Source: Duganella lactea
GTDB taxonomy: Bacteria; Pseudomonadota; Gammaproteobacteria; Burkholderiales; Burkholderiaceae_D
Length of the DNA stretch: 64,000 bases
Direction of reading: 5' to 3'
NCBI RefSeq assembly: GCF_009857505.1
Contig: NZ_WWCP01000007.1
Span: 62,001 to 126,000 of the forward strand
A model generated the notes under the pieces. That model had not been told where the DNA came from. It did no database searches and was given only the letters and a program-made list of their open reading frames with translations. Both the position numbers and the translations under genes were made by a program. Shown one piece after another: positions 18,490 through 30,210 of this stretch (positions are counted from its first letter, which is position 1; each line of letters begins with the position of its first letter).

Positions 18490-19566
18490 ATGTTCAACCC
18501 CGTTCGTGCCCGATGCCTGCAATCGCTGCTGGCCTGCGCAATGCTGCTCAGCTCTTATGCCGGGGCAGCTGAAAAACTCGCCCATGTGACGATTCTGGCC
18601 ACCGGCGGCACCATCGCCGGCAGCGGCAACAGCAGCACCACCACGGTCGGCTACACCGCCGCCACCGTCGGTGTGGACCGTCTGATCGCCGCCGTGCCGG
18701 AACTGGCCAAGGTCGCGGACGTCAAGGGCGAACAAGTGTTCCAGATCGCCAGCGAAAACATGAGCAACGAGCACTGGCTGACGCTGGCCAAGCGCGTCAA
18801 CACCCTGCTGGCGCAGCCGGACGTGGACGGCATCGTCATCACCCACGGCACCGACACGCTGGAAGAAACCGCCTACTTCCTGGACCTGACCGTCAAGAGC
18901 AAAAAGCCGGTTGTGCTGGTCGGCGCCATGCGCCCGGGCACCGCGCTGTCGGCTGACGGCCCGATCAACCTGTACAACGCCGTGCTGCTGGCGGCCAGCC
19001 AGGAAGCCGTCGGCAAGGGCGTGCTGGTGGCGCTGAACGACCAGATCCACGCCGCCCGCGACGTCACCAAGACCAATACCTCGACGCCGGACAGCTTCAA
19101 GACCCCGGAACTGGGCCTGCTCGGCTACATCCAGGGCAGCAAGCCGTACTTCTATCGCCAGCCAACCCGCAAGCACACCGCCGACAGCGAATTCGACGTC
19201 AGCAAGCTGAGCGCGCTGCCGCAAGTCGACATCGTCTACGGCTACGCCAACGTCAGCCCGGTCGCGCTGAACGCGCTGGTGGCCGCTGGCGCCAAAGGCA
19301 TCATCCACGCCGGTGTCGGCGACGGCAGCCTGGCCACCTCGGTCAAGGCCGGTCTGGTCGAAGCGCGCAAGAAAGGCGTGCTGATCGTGCGTTCTAGCCG
19401 CGTCGGCCAGGGCATCGTGGCCCGCAACGGCGAAGCCAATGACGACGAGCTGGACTTCGTCGCGTCGGACACGCTGAACCCGCAAAAAGCCCGCATCCTG
19501 CTGATGCTGGCGCTGACCAAGACCAACGACAGCAAACAGATCCAGCGTATTTTCTACACCTACTAA
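18490..19566 (+). CDS. ansB: Type II (periplasmic) L-asparaginase
   Basis: Hydrolyses asparagine to aspartate and ammonia in the periplasm. The 358-residue precursor has a signal peptide (cleavage after SSYAGA). The first catalytic motif ATGGTIAGSG contains the nucleophile Thr41, and the second THGTDTLEET the Thr-Asp pair; the DGPxNLYNAV block is also conserved. Length is normal for the tetrameric type II enzyme. AGGAG precedes the ATG. Upstream, TTGACA at 18433-18438 is a good -35, but the -10 is unclear (TATCTC at 17-bp spacing, TAATAT at 14). No transporter is adjacent. Some enzymes of this group also act on glutamine. Confidence 0.93.
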   Translation: MFNPVRARCLQSLLACAMLLSSYAGAAEKLAHVTILATGGTIAGSGNSSTTTVGYTAATVGVDRLIAAVPELAKVADVKGEQVFQIASENMSNEHWLTLAKRVNTLLAQPDVDGIVITHGTDTLEETAYFLDLTVKSKKPVVLVGAMRPGTALSADGPINLYNAVLLAASQEAVGKGVLVALNDQIHAARDVTKTNTSTPDSFKTPELGLLGYIQGSKPYFYRQPTRKHTADSEFDVSKLSALPQVDIVYGYANVSPVALNALVAAGAKGIIHAGVGDGSLATSVKAGLVEARKKGVLIVRSSRVGQGIVARNGEANDDELDFVASDTLNPQKARILLMLALTKTNDSKQIQRIFYTY

Positions 19567-19572
19567 TCGCGC

Positions 19573-20196
19573 TTACGGATAGCTGGGCCGCTTCATGCGG
19601 AACAGATTCTCCGGCGTGATCTCGAAGTAATCGGCCGGGCCGCCGCCACGCAAGATGGTGCGCGAACCGGCCGTATCATAGACGCCGTCGCGTAACAGCG
19701 CACGCGCGATATGCACCCCCACCACCTCCCCCAATATCAGCCAGCTGTCGGTTGGCGCGCCGGAGGCGCCTTGCAAGCGGATGATCTGCGTGCGCCGGCA
19801 CTCGAACGATACCGGGCTTTCCAGCACACGCGGCACGGCGACAATGTTGGACGCGACCGGCGTCAGACCGGCCAGCGCGAACTCGTCCACCTCCGGCGGC
19901 GCGGCGGCGCAGCTGGCGTTCATCGCCTCGGCCAGCGGCCGGGTGGCCAGATTCCACACAAACTCAGCGGTTTCCTCGATGTTGACCAGCGTATCCTTGC
20001 GGCCCAGGCTGGCAAAGCCGATCAGCGGCGGCGTGTAATTGAAGGCGTTGAAGAAGCTGTACGGCGCCAGGTTCAGCGCGCCGCTGGCGGCACGGGTGGA
20101 AATCCAGCCGATCGGGCGCGGGCCGACGATGGCGTTGAAAGGATCATGCGGCAGGCCGTGGCCCTGCGCTGGCTGGTAGAAGTAGGGATCGCTCAT
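19573..20196 (-). CDS. Flavin reductase-like FMN-binding protein
   Basis: A 207-residue protein of the flavin_reductase/DIM6-NTAB family (split-barrel FMN fold). The start MSDPYFYQPAQGHGLPHDPFNAIVGPRPIGWIST holds the conserved xxPRPIGWIST flavin-binding stretch, followed by NLAPYSFFNAF. These proteins are usually reductases or oxidoreductases acting with a partner monooxygenase, none of which is adjacent. The ATG at 20196 is preferred over the GTG at 20211 because homologues begin near it. The gene is convergent with the asparaginase (6-bp gap). Confidence 0.87.
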   Translation of the reverse strand: MSDPYFYQPAQGHGLPHDPFNAIVGPRPIGWISTRAASGALNLAPYSFFNAFNYTPPLIGFASLGRKDTLVNIEETAEFVWNLATRPLAEAMNASCAAAPPEVDEFALAGLTPVASNIVAVPRVLESPVSFECRRTQIIRLQGASGAPTDSWLILGEVVGVHIARALLRDGVYDTAGSRTILRGGGPADYFEITPENLFRMKRPSYP

Positions 20197-20240
20197 GCGC
20201 CATTGTCGCACAGGTGGCGGATGGCCCGGCGAGCGGCCAG

Positions 20241-20345
20241 GTTGTTAACATTTTCTGTGGATAAGGTTGTTAAGAAGCATTCCCACCTGGCGCTAAACCC
20301 TTGTATTACATGGATATTTTTCCGCTGCGCAAATTATGCGCAGCG
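20241..20345 (+). repeat. Composite intergenic repeat, copy 1 (DnaA-box core plus hairpin)
   Basis: A 36-bp core (20241-20276) contains TTGTTAAC, a consensus DnaA box TGTGGATAA (20256-20264) and a second TTGTTAA. After 46 bp follows a hairpin with arms CGCTGCGCA (20323-20331) and TGCGCAGCG (20337-20345). The same arrangement recurs at 22309-22414 on the far side of the CocE-type gene, with 33 of 36 core bases identical. An additional DnaA-like TTATCCACT lies at 20349-20357. Confidence 0.7.
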
Positions 20346-20398
20346 AAGTTATCCACTCCAGTACACTAAGCGGCTTTGTCACTTCACCCCAAGACCAC

Positions 20399-22351
20399 AT
20401 GAAATTGCGATTGACCGCCCTGGCTTTGTCCTTGCTGCTGGGCGCCGCCAGCGTCCACGCCGGCGCCGCCGAAGCCGATGCGCCGAAATGGAGCTTGCGC
20501 GAACACTACACCAAATACGAATTCCAGATCCCGATGCGCGACGGCGTCAAACTGTTCACCGCCGTCTACGTGCCCAAGGACGCCAGCAAACCCTATCCGT
20601 TCCTGATCCAGCGCACGCCGTACAGCGCCGGCGTGCAGGCCGGTGGCGAACTGCATTATGGCGTGGACTACTACCCGGAGCACATCGGCCCGTCGCAACA
20701 GTTTGAGGACAGCGGCTACATCTTCGTCAAGCAGGACGTGCGCGGACGCTATATGTCCGAAGGCAAGTGGCAGGAAATGACGCCACACATCAATCCCCAC
20801 CGTGCCAAAGGCGAAGGCAACGAGAGCGAGGACATGCACGACACCGTCGACTGGCTGCTCAAGCACGTGGCCAACAACAACGGCAAGGTCGGCATCCTGG
20901 GCATTTCCTATCCGGGCTTTTACACCTCGGCCAGCATTATCGATTCGCATCCGGCGATCAAGGCCGCCTCGCCGCAGGCGCCGGTGACCGACCTGTACAT
21001 GAATGACGACTCCTATCACGGCGGCGCCTTCATGCTGGCCGCCAACTTCGACTTCTACTCGGCGTTTGTCGAAGCCGACAACCCGACGCCGCTGCCGAAA
21101 ACCTGGACCAGCTTCGACTACGGCACCGCCGATGGCTACGAATTCTTCCTCCAGCACCTAACGCTGAGCCATATTCTCGGGACGATGACGGCAAAACAGC
21201 GCGCCCTGCTGCAGCCGACCATCGAGCACAGCACCTACGACGCGTTCTGGCAAAGCCGCAACATCGCGCCGCATCTGAAGAACATCAAAGCCGCCGTGCT
21301 GAACGTGGGCGGCTGGTACGACGCCGAAGACCCGCAGGGTCCGCTAACCACCTACGCCAGCATCAAGCGCAACAATCCCGGCATCTACAACGGCCTGGTG
21401 ATGGGGCCGTGGGTGCATGGCGGCTGGGCGCGCGGCGAGGGCAAGCGCCTCGGCTACGTCGACTTCGGCAGCAAGACCGGTGAGTACTTCCGCACGCGGA
21501 TCCAGTTTCCGTTCTTCGAGCAGTACCTGAAAGGCGCGCCGAACAACAGTGCCGAAGTCCACGCCTTTGAAACCGGCACCAACGTCTGGCGCACCTATCC
21601 GGCCTGGCCGCCGCGACAGGCGCAGGCGCGCACACTGTACCTCGGACCAAACGGCACACTGGGCTGGAAACAGCCCGCCGCCGGCGCGGCCTATGATGAA
21701 TATGTGGCCGACCCGCGCAAGCCGGTGCCGTTCACCGCATATCCGACGCTGGGCGTGCCCAAGGAATACATGGTCGGCGACCAGCGCTTCGCCGCCACCC
21801 GACCGGACGTGCTGACCTACCAGAGCGCGCCGCTGGAAGAAGACGTTACCTTCGCCGGCCCGGTCAAACCCAAGCTGTTCGTCTCGACCACCGGCACGGA
21901 TGCGGACTGGGTGGTCAAGCTGATCGACGTCTACCCACCGGCGTACCCGGGCGGCGACAGCGAGGAAAGACGCGGTGGCGATGTCGGCAAGCCGCAGCTG
22001 CCGATGGCGGGTTATCAACAACTGGTGCGCGGCGATCCGCTGCGCGGCAAATTCCGCAACAGCTTCGAGCAACCGGAACCGTTCACGCCAGGCAAGGTGG
22101 AAACCGTCAGCTACCGCATGACCGATATCAACCACACCTTCCGCCGGGGGCACCGGATCATGGTGCAGATCCAGAGCTCGTGGTTCCCGCTGGTGGACCT
22201 GAACCCACAGACGTTTGTGGAGATCCCGAAGGCCAAGCCGGACGACTTCCAGAAGGCGACGCAGCGGGTTTACCACGCGCCGTCGATGTATTCCGGCATC
22301 GAAGTGCAGTTGTTAACAAATTCTGTGGATAAGGTTGTTAACAAACGCTAG
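20399..22351 (+). CDS. CocE/NonD family alpha/beta hydrolase (X-Pro dipeptidyl-peptidase type)
   Basis: A 650-residue exported serine hydrolase. The start at 20399 opens a signal peptide (LALSLLLGAASVHAGAAEA). The hydrolase domain has nucleophile Ser170 in GISYPG, a likely acid in YDAEDPQGP and His in GPWVHGGW. A C-terminal jelly-roll domain of the PepX_C type follows. Family members cleave acyl-Pro peptides, cocaine-like esters or beta-lactam side chains (glutaryl-7-ACA acylases); the substrate here is not predictable. Its last 14 codons lie inside the second repeat copy, so the C-terminus (TNSVDKVVNKR) is donated by the repeat. Confidence 0.9.
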   Translation: MKLRLTALALSLLLGAASVHAGAAEADAPKWSLREHYTKYEFQIPMRDGVKLFTAVYVPKDASKPYPFLIQRTPYSAGVQAGGELHYGVDYYPEHIGPSQQFEDSGYIFVKQDVRGRYMSEGKWQEMTPHINPHRAKGEGNESEDMHDTVDWLLKHVANNNGKVGILGISYPGFYTSASIIDSHPAIKAASPQAPVTDLYMNDDSYHGGAFMLAANFDFYSAFVEADNPTPLPKTWTSFDYGTADGYEFFLQHLTLSHILGTMTAKQRALLQPTIEHSTYDAFWQSRNIAPHLKNIKAAVLNVGGWYDAEDPQGPLTTYASIKRNNPGIYNGLVMGPWVHGGWARGEGKRLGYVDFGSKTGEYFRTRIQFPFFEQYLKGAPNNSAEVHAFETGTNVWRTYPAWPPRQAQARTLYLGPNGTLGWKQPAAGAAYDEYVADPRKPVPFTAYPTLGVPKEYMVGDQRFAATRPDVLTYQSAPLEEDVTFAGPVKPKLFVSTTGTDADWVVKLIDVYPPAYPGGDSEERRGGDVGKPQLPMAGYQQLVRGDPLRGKFRNSFEQPEPFTPGKVETVSYRMTDINHTFRRGHRIMVQIQSSWFPLVDLNPQTFVEIPKAKPDDFQKATQRVYHAPSMYSGIEVQLLTNSVDKVVNKR

Positions 22352-22414
22352 CGCCAAGTGCTAAGTGTCTGTTTTACCGGGGAAAAGTAGCGCTGCGCAT
22401 TTTCCGCGCAGCGC
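22309..22414 (+). repeat. Composite intergenic repeat, copy 2
   Basis: The 36-bp core at 22309-22344 differs from copy 1 at three positions and holds the DnaA box TGTGGATAA (22324-22332). After 45 bp comes a hairpin with arms GCGCTGCGC (22390-22398) and GCGCAGCGC (22406-22414). The spacing matches copy 1 (46 bp), so core and hairpin form one unit. The core encodes the last residues of the CocE-type hydrolase; the hairpin could serve as its terminator, though no T-run follows. Confidence 0.7.
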
Positions 22415-22448
22415 GAAGATCGCCAACCGGCCAGCCCAGCAATACGGC

Positions 22449-24086
22449 TTAGCCGTTGACCACACGCAGATTGCGCTGCCCAGCCAGGCGTGCTGTCGGC
22501 GCGGCCTGTTCCGACCTGGCGGAGCGCGAAGAAGCCGACTCGTCCAATTTAAACTGCCCGACGATCTCGGTTAAATGCGACGCCTGATCTTTTAATTCAT
22601 GCGCGGCCGCGCTCGCCTCTTCCACCAGCGCGGTATTCTGCTGCGTCATACCATCCATTTGACCGATGGCGTGGCTGGCTTCCTGAATGCCAACGCTTTG
22701 TTCATCGCTGGCGTGGGTAATTTCAGCCATGATCTCGGTCACCCGGCGCACGCTCGACACCACCTCATGCATGGTGGCACCGGCTTTTTCAACCAGATCA
22801 GAACCCGCACTCACTTTACTAACCGAATCATCGATTAAAACTTTAATTTCTTTAGCCGCTTGTGCCGAGCGTTGCGCTAAAACACGCACCTCGCTGGCCA
22901 CCACGGCAAAACCCCGGCCTTGTTCACCCGCACGGGCCGCCTCGACCGCCGCATTCAACGCCAGAATATTCGTCTGGAATGCAATGCCATCGATAACGGA
23001 AATAATATCGACGATTTTTTTGGACGAATCGTTAATCGACTCCATCGTCTCCGTTACCTGGCGCATCACCTCGCCCCCCTGCTGCGACACTTGCGACGCC
23101 GACTGCGTCAGTTGATTCGCCTGCTGCGCGTTGCTGGCGTTTTGCTTGACCGTGGACGTCAACTCCTCCATCGCTGTCGCCACCCGCTCCAGCGACTGCG
23201 CCTGCTGTTCGGTGCGCTGCGACAAGTCGGCATTGCCGACCGCAATCTCGTTGGACGCGGTGGTGATCGACTCCGTACCATGCCGTACTTCGCTGACGAT
23301 GCCGGTCAGGCTGTCGCGCATGCCCTTGATGGCAAACAGCAGGCTTTCCTTGTCCGATGGGACCACTTCCACATTGATCGACAAATCACCCTGGGCGATA
23401 CGGCCAGCGATTTCCACGGCATACGCCGGCTCACCGCCCAGTTGCTTCAGCAGCAAGCGTTTGATCAGCCCCGCGATCAGCAGGCTCAACACGAACGCCG
23501 CCGCCGCCAGCACCATCACCATCTGCTTCGCGCTGGACGCATAGCCTTCCACCGTCGTGCTTGCTTTGTCCGATTCTTTCTGCTCCGCCGCCACCAGCAC
23601 CGCCATATCCTGCACAATGCGACGCCGCAGCGGGCTGCATTCATTCACCAGGAAGTGGCCATAATCGGCCATCTTGCCGGCCTCGCGGTACTGGCGTGGA
23701 CGCTTCAGCTCGTTGGCCATGGCCAGCAAGCCCTCCTTCACCTTGGCAAACTGCGGATCGTTGGCATAGGCGGGCGACATCTTGTCCAGCGCCGCCAGAT
23801 AGAGCGCCTTCTGCTCATCGACAATATTCAACTCTTTGGCCGCTTGCGCATTGTCCTCAAAAATGTAGCCGTTACGCGCCGCCAGCCCGGTCTGCGCCAA
23901 GGCTTCGCGCGCCACATACAGCGGTTCCAGCTTATCGGCGGCAATCCGCTGCTCAGCCTGGAAGGCCTGTGACAGCGACGACACGCGCATCAGCGAGAAC
24001 ACCGCCAGCACCAGCATCAACGCGGTGAGCATGCCGAAGCCCAGCGTAAGCTGAGTGCCAATTTTTAACTTTTTGAACGATGCCAT
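22449..24086 (-). CDS. Methyl-accepting chemotaxis protein
   Basis: A 545-residue chemoreceptor. The ATG at 24086 has GGAGCG upstream. One membrane helix (about 13-33), a four-helix-bundle periplasmic sensor (35-190), a second membrane helix (about 193-213), then HAMP (about 215-270) and the long cytoplasmic coiled-coil hairpin. The signalling tip is intact: [34 protein letters not shown]. Gln/Glu pairs suited to methylation flank it. The protein ends without a CheR-tethering pentapeptide. It is an orphan: no che genes are nearby. The ligand is unknown; it should signal through CheA-CheW elsewhere. Confidence 0.93.
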   Translation of the reverse strand: MASFKKLKIGTQLTLGFGMLTALMLVLAVFSLMRVSSLSQAFQAEQRIAADKLEPLYVAREALAQTGLAARNGYIFEDNAQAAKELNIVDEQKALYLAALDKMSPAYANDPQFAKVKEGLLAMANELKRPRQYREAGKMADYGHFLVNECSPLRRRIVQDMAVLVAAEQKESDKASTTVEGYASSAKQMVMVLAAAAFVLSLLIAGLIKRLLLKQLGGEPAYAVEIAGRIAQGDLSINVEVVPSDKESLLFAIKGMRDSLTGIVSEVRHGTESITTASNEIAVGNADLSQRTEQQAQSLERVATAMEELTSTVKQNASNAQQANQLTQSASQVSQQGGEVMRQVTETMESINDSSKKIVDIISVIDGIAFQTNILALNAAVEAARAGEQGRGFAVVASEVRVLAQRSAQAAKEIKVLIDDSVSKVSAGSDLVEKAGATMHEVVSSVRRVTEIMAEITHASDEQSVGIQEASHAIGQMDGMTQQNTALVEEASAAAHELKDQASHLTEIVGQFKLDESASSRSARSEQAAPTARLAGQRNLRVVNG

Positions 24087-24414
24087 TGTGACGCTCCAAT
24101 GAGTGGCTAAAACCAGGCTCGCAGAGGCGGGGCGAAGGAAGAAATAAGGTCGGGACAGTGACGGAATGTAGATAGCGCCGGCGGGGATCAGGGCGGCGTG
24201 ATAAGCAACATACGCCATGCATGGTATCCCAATAAATTCCGGGAATCAATTTAATTTCACTTACTATCATGCGGGCGCACGCTGAACGCCACACTACTTC
24301 AACGTAAGGATTCGCGTTCGTATCCAGACGCGACCACAGCGCTGTTGCATGATTAAATTTCTCACTGATGCCCATATCACGAATTTATTTACACGCTCCC
24401 GCTAGAATGGCGGA
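24087..24414. other. 328-bp intergenic region without a gene
   Basis: Divergent region between the chemoreceptor and the small winged-helix-like gene. It is AT-richer than its surroundings from 24215 to 24400. I see no ORF with a ribosome-binding site, no sigma-28 motif before the chemoreceptor and no strong repeat. The only promoter-like element is TAGAAT at 24403-24408, six bases before the ATG at 24415. Confidence 0.6.
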
Positions 24415-24720
24415 ATGTCAAAAACTCCAAAATTCCCCGGCCCGCTGACCGCGCGCGGCGCCGTCCTGGCGGTGCTACTGTCCGACGCCGACCAGACTGG
24501 TGCCGAGCCGCTGCAAGGCCGCACTTCACTCGCTGCCATCGTGAAGACATTGAAACGCAAGTACCATTGGCCAGTCGAGTCCAGCAGTTTCCCCTCCAAT
24601 ACTAGCGATGGACGCGCCACCTGGGCGACGGTGTATCGCCTGCCAGCAGAAGTGGTCGTCAAGGCATTGGCCAACGGCGGCAGAGAATGGCTGGAGCGCC
24701 GCGCGGGGGCCAAGGCGTGA
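24415..24720 (+). CDS. Small winged-helix-like protein, possibly phage-derived
   Basis: A 101-residue soluble protein. The pattern AVLAVLLS...SLAAIVKTLKRKYHWPVES...WATVYRLPAEVV resembles the small winged-helix domains in prophage gene sets, where a helix-turn-helix is followed by a Tyr-rich wing. No integrase or other phage gene is present, though two tRNA genes (common integration sites) lie just downstream. TAGAAT six bases before the ATG suggests a leaderless transcript, consistent with no Shine-Dalgarno. Function unknown; DNA binding is a guess. Confidence 0.6.
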   Translation: MSKTPKFPGPLTARGAVLAVLLSDADQTGAEPLQGRTSLAAIVKTLKRKYHWPVESSSFPSNTSDGRATWATVYRLPAEVVVKALANGGREWLERRAGAKA

Positions 24721-24816
24721 GGTTGCAATTTCTCGCACTACCAATATTCAAAGCCCTGGCGGGCGTACACAGAATTAATTCAAATTCTGTATTTATTGCT
24801 TGATAAGTGATGAATT

Positions 24817-24893
<77 letters not shown>

Positions 24894-24924
24894 AAGATCG
24901 CGCCGCATTGCTGCGGCGGAAATG

Positions 24925-24954
24925 AAAAACGGGCTGTCCGAAGACAACCCGTTT
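24925..24954 (-). terminator. Hairpin with UUCG loop and T-run between the two tRNA genes
   Basis: On the minus strand ACGGGTTGTC and GACAGCCCGT form a 10-bp stem (one G-U pair) closed by a TTCG tetraloop and followed by TTTTT. It lies 9 bp after the CCA of tRNA-Pro and before tRNA-Arg. It fits an intrinsic terminator for tRNA-Pro; no clear promoter for tRNA-Arg is seen after it, so read-through or processing is possible. Confidence 0.7.
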
Positions 24955-24963
24955 TAGAGATTT

Positions 24964-25040
<77 letters not shown>

Positions 25041-25112
25041 ATGACCAGTATTCTAGCCGCACTCGCCTTCGGCGTCAATCAAAGCGCGTGATTTAATTTC
25101 ACTGCTAAAACA

Positions 25113-26462
25113 TTAGGCAGCCAGCTTGCTTTCCACTTTGTCGGCAATCCGGCGCGCCAGTGCCTGGGCGGCGTCGGCGTCGCGCGCCTCCACCATCACG
25201 CGGATCAGCGGCTCGGTGCCCGATGCGCGGATCAGCACGCGGCCGCTATCGCCCAGTTCGCCTTCGACCTTTTCTTTCTCGGTCACCATGGCGGCGTTTT
25301 TGGTCCAGTCAAAGCCGGGCGCCACGCGCACGTTGATCAGCGTCTGCGGGAACAGGGTCAGGTCGGCGCAGCATTCTTCCAGCGACTTGCCGGCGCGCTT
25401 GAGCGCCGACAGCACCTGCAGCGCCGAGACGATGCCGTCGCCAGTGGTGTGCTTGTCCAGCGCCAACAGGTGGCCCGAGCCTTCGCCGCCCAGTATCCAG
25501 CCCTTTTCCTGCATGACTTCCAGCACGTAGCGGTCGCCGACCTTGGCGCGGGCGAAGCCGATGCCCTTCTCTTTCAGCGCCACTTCCACCGCCATATTCG
25601 TCATCAACGTGCCGACGGCGCCGGCCACCTGGCCGGTGGCCAGGCGGTCCATCACCATCAGGTACAGCAATTCGTCGCCGTTGTAGAGACGACCATTGGC
25701 GTCGCACATGATCAGGCGATCAGCGTCGCCGTCCAGCGCGATGCCGAGGTCGGCGCCGTGGGCCTGCACGGCGGCGGCCATGGCTTTCGGCGCGGTGGCG
25801 CCATGGTCGAGGTTGATGTTGAAGCCGTCCGGCTTGTTGCCGATGGCGATGACTTCGGCGCCCAGTTCATGGAACACGTGCGGGGCGATGTTGTAGGCGG
25901 CGCCGTGGGCGGTGTCGACCACGATTTTCAGGCCGCGCAGGTCCAGCTCGTTCGGGAAGGTGCTCTTGCAGAATTCGATGTAGCGGCCCTGGGCGTCATC
26001 CAGGCGCTTGGCGCGGCCCAGCTTTTCCGAGGGCACGCACAGCATCGGCTTGTCCAGTTCGGCTTCGATATCCAGCTCGACCGCATCCGGCAGCTTGGTG
26101 CCCTGCGCCGAGAAGAATTTGATGCCGTTGTCCTGGAACGGGTTGTGCGAGGCCGAGATGACCACGCCGGCCGACAGGCGCAGCGCGCGGGTCAGGTAGG
26201 CGATGGCCGGGGTCGGCATCGGGCCGGCCAGCATGACGTCGACGCCGGCGGCGGAGAAGCCCGCTTCCAGCGCGGCTTCCAGCATGTAGCCGGAGATGCG
26301 CGTGTCTTTGCCGATCAGGACGGTCGGACGGCCGCTGCCGGTGCGCTTGCTGGCCAGCACTTTGCCGGCGGCATAGCCGAGGCGCATGACGAAGTCGGGA
26401 GTAATCGGGGCTTCGCCCACCAAGCCGCGGATGCCGTCGGTACCAAAATATTTGCGTGTCAT
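25113..26462 (-). CDS. glmM: Phosphoglucosamine mutase
   Basis: Converts glucosamine-6-phosphate to glucosamine-1-phosphate for UDP-GlcNAc, peptidoglycan and LPS synthesis. The 449-residue protein starts [13 protein letters not shown], the family's hallmark. The phosphoserine is Ser105 in [12 protein letters not shown], the metal-binding loop is DGDADR near 245, and [14 protein letters not shown] near the C-terminus binds the substrate phosphate. Length is standard (445-450). It follows folP by 12 bp on the same strand, the classical ftsH-folP-glmM order. Confidence 0.98.
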   Translation of the reverse strand: MTRKYFGTDGIRGLVGEAPITPDFVMRLGYAAGKVLASKRTGSGRPTVLIGKDTRISGYMLEAALEAGFSAAGVDVMLAGPMPTPAIAYLTRALRLSAGVVISASHNPFQDNGIKFFSAQGTKLPDAVELDIEAELDKPMLCVPSEKLGRAKRLDDAQGRYIEFCKSTFPNELDLRGLKIVVDTAHGAAYNIAPHVFHELGAEVIAIGNKPDGFNINLDHGATAPKAMAAAVQAHGADLGIALDGDADRLIMCDANGRLYNGDELLYLMVMDRLATGQVAGAVGTLMTNMAVEVALKEKGIGFARAKVGDRYVLEVMQEKGWILGGEGSGHLLALDKHTTGDGIVSALQVLSALKRAGKSLEECCADLTLFPQTLINVRVAPGFDWTKNAAMVTEKEKVEGELGDSGRVLIRASGTEPLIRVMVEARDADAAQALARRIADKVESKLAA

Positions 26463-26474
26463 TGTCGTAATTCT

Positions 26475-27326
26475 TTATCGTTGTAGGGGACTGCCAGCCT
26501 GGAACACCTTCAGCGCGTCGACCGTTTCGGAGACGTCGTGCACCCGCACGATCAGCGCGCCCTGCGCCACCGCCGCCAGGGCGCCGCCGACGCTGCCGGC
26601 CATGCGTTGCTCCACCGGCTTGCCGGTGATCGCGCCCACCATGGATTTGCGCGACAGGCCGGCCAGCAGCGGCAGGTTGAGGGCGTTCATCAGGCGCGCG
26701 GTGGCCTTCAGCAGAGCGTAATTATGCTCCACCGTCTTGCCGAAACCAAAGCCTGGATCGATGCACAATCGACGCGGATCAATCCCGGCCGCCATCAAGG
26801 CCTCCGCCCGCTCACGCAGGAAGTTTATTATATCCTCTACAACATTAGTGTACAACGGGGCAAGTTGCATATGTTGGGGATCGCTTTGCATGTGCATGAT
26901 GCACAACGCGCAATCGCTGTCTTTCACGGCCTCGATGGCGCCCGGGGCGCGGAAACCGTTGATGTCGTTGATCATGTCGGCGCCGGCGATGATCGCTTCG
27001 CGCATCACCTGCGGCTTGTAGGTGTCGACCGAGATGGCCGGGCCCATGTCGCGCATCGCGTACAGCACCGGCATCACGCGCCGAAGCTCGTCTTCCAGCG
27101 AGACCGGCGGCGCGCCGGGCCGGCTGGATTCGCCGCCGATGTCGATGATGTCGACGCCTTCCTGAATCATCTGCTCGGCGTGCGACAACGCGAATTCCAG
27201 CGACTGATAATGGCCGCCGTCGGAGAAGGAATCGGGCGTCACGTTGAGGATGCCCATCACGCGGGCGCGCACGCCCTGCCCCCGCCACGGGAAATTGAAC
27301 CGGCCAAACTGTAAGGTAGATTGCAT
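26475..27326 (-). CDS. folP: Dihydropteroate synthase
   Basis: Condenses 4-aminobenzoate with dihydropterin pyrophosphate in folate synthesis; the target of sulfonamides. A 283-residue TIM barrel. GILNVTPDSFSDGG and the pterin-binding DIGGESSRPGA are present, as are NDINGF, RLCIDPGFGFGKT and the late GLSRKSMVG. The start at 27326 (MQSTLQFGRF) is chosen over an upstream GTG because it fits homologue lengths. It lies 14 bp after the ftsH terminator hairpin and directly before glmM. Confidence 0.97.
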   Translation of the reverse strand: MQSTLQFGRFNFPWRGQGVRARVMGILNVTPDSFSDGGHYQSLEFALSHAEQMIQEGVDIIDIGGESSRPGAPPVSLEDELRRVMPVLYAMRDMGPAISVDTYKPQVMREAIIAGADMINDINGFRAPGAIEAVKDSDCALCIMHMQSDPQHMQLAPLYTNVVEDIINFLRERAEALMAAGIDPRRLCIDPGFGFGKTVEHNYALLKATARLMNALNLPLLAGLSRKSMVGAITGKPVEQRMAGSVGGALAAVAQGALIVRVHDVSETVDALKVFQAGSPLQR

Positions 27327-27339
27327 GGGGAACTGAAAT

Positions 27340-27367
27340 AAAAAAGGGCGAGGATTGCTCCTCACCC
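27340..27367 (-). terminator. Intrinsic terminator between ftsH and folP
   Basis: On the minus strand GGGTGAGGA and TCCTCGCCC form a 9-bp stem (one G-T type pair) with loop GCAA, followed by six T. It ends 13 bp before the folP start codon, too close for a separate folP promoter, so partial read-through from ftsH into folP-glmM is likely. Confidence 0.75.
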
Positions 27368-27391
27368 CTGTCGTTGACGCCGTGCCGCCGC

Positions 27392-29275
<1,884 letters not shown>

Positions 29276-29447
29276 GAAAACTCCTTGGATGCGAGACGCA
29301 TCGATAAACCTGGCTGAAATCCGATTTTACTCGTAATAGGCAGGCGTTGCCATAAACCTGCCGTGCGCCAGTCAAAAACCGGCGAAAAAGCACATAATTT
29401 GACCTGAATCAGGCTGCAATCCCGGCAAAAGTGGCATTCACGTTTTG

Positions 29448-29475
29448 ATATAAGGGTTATTCAGCAGATATCAAG
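29448..29475 (-). promoter_or_regulatory. Possible sigma-32 (heat shock) promoter of ftsH
   Basis: Minus strand: CTTGATA (29475-29469) and CCCTTATAT (29456-29448) are 12 bp apart, near the sigma-32 consensus CTTGAAA-N13-CCCCATnT. It overlaps the stop of rlmE and would give a leader of about 165 nt. Tentative; ftsH is heat-induced in many proteobacteria. Confidence 0.35.
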
Positions 29476-30166
29476 GGCGCCAGCCATCGGAATCGAGCGG
29501 TTGCGCCGACGCCATGCCGCCGTCGGTCGGATTCTTCAGGCCACGACCCAGCAGGAAAATCTCGGAGGATTTGTCGCGGCTGGCTTTGGGTTTCTTTTGC
29601 GTCACTGTTTTAAATTCGGCACGGAATTTATGCACGATGTCGTTAAAGCCCATGTCCTTAAAACATTTGACCAGCAGCGCGCCTTCCGGCTTCAGGTGCG
29701 CCTGGGAAAATTCGATGGCCAGGTCGATCAGATGCTCCATGCGGGCCGCGTCGGAATCGTGGATGCCCGACAGATTGGGGGCCATGTCCGATAACACCAG
29801 GTCAACTTTTTTACCCTGCACGACGGCTTCCAGCTGCTGGATTACCTCCGCCTCGCGGAAATCGCCCTGAATGAAGTGGAAGTCGGCGATCGGCTCCATC
29901 GGCAGCATGTCGAGGCCGATCAGCGTGCCATTGATGCCGCCGCCCTCCTTGCCGGCCAGCTTGCGGCGGGCATATTGCCCCCAGCTGCCCGGCGTGCAGC
30001 CGAGGTCGACAATAACCTGGCCGGACTTGATCAGCTTCTCGTCCTCGTCGATCTCTTTCAGCTTGAAAGCCGCGCGGGCGCGATAGCCCTCTTTTTGGGC
30101 TAATTTCACGTAAGGGTCGTTAATATGGTCGTGAATCCAGTTTTTGTTTAATTTGTTCTTAGCCAT
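29471..30166 (-). CDS. rlmE: 23S rRNA (uridine 2'-O) methyltransferase RlmE
   Basis: Methylates U2552 in the A-loop of 23S rRNA using SAM; a heat-shock gene also called rrmJ/ftsJ. The 231-residue protein shows the full K-D-K-E tetrad: [34 protein letters not shown] and [10 protein letters not shown]. The SAM-binding motif is [13 protein letters not shown] basic N-terminus ([10 protein letters not shown]) fits rRNA binding. It is divergent from yhbY and followed by ftsH in the same direction, the E. coli-like order. Confidence 0.97.
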   Translation of the reverse strand: MAKNKLNKNWIHDHINDPYVKLAQKEGYRARAAFKLKEIDEDEKLIKSGQVIVDLGCTPGSWGQYARRKLAGKEGGGINGTLIGLDMLPMEPIADFHFIQGDFREAEVIQQLEAVVQGKKVDLVLSDMAPNLSGIHDSDAARMEHLIDLAIEFSQAHLKPEGALLVKCFKDMGFNDIVHKFRAEFKTVTQKKPKASRDKSSEIFLLGRGLKNPTDGGMASAQPLDSDGWRP

Positions 30167-30210
30167 TCGCGTAGAATACTGCCTTTAAGGAACCTACAAA
30201 AAATAATTTT

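Noticed and set aside
20256..22332. DnaA boxes suggesting a replication origin
   Set aside because: Only two consensus boxes plus one near-match, 2 kb apart, no AT-rich unwinding region, and no dnaA, dnaN or parAB nearby. They belong to the composite repeat.
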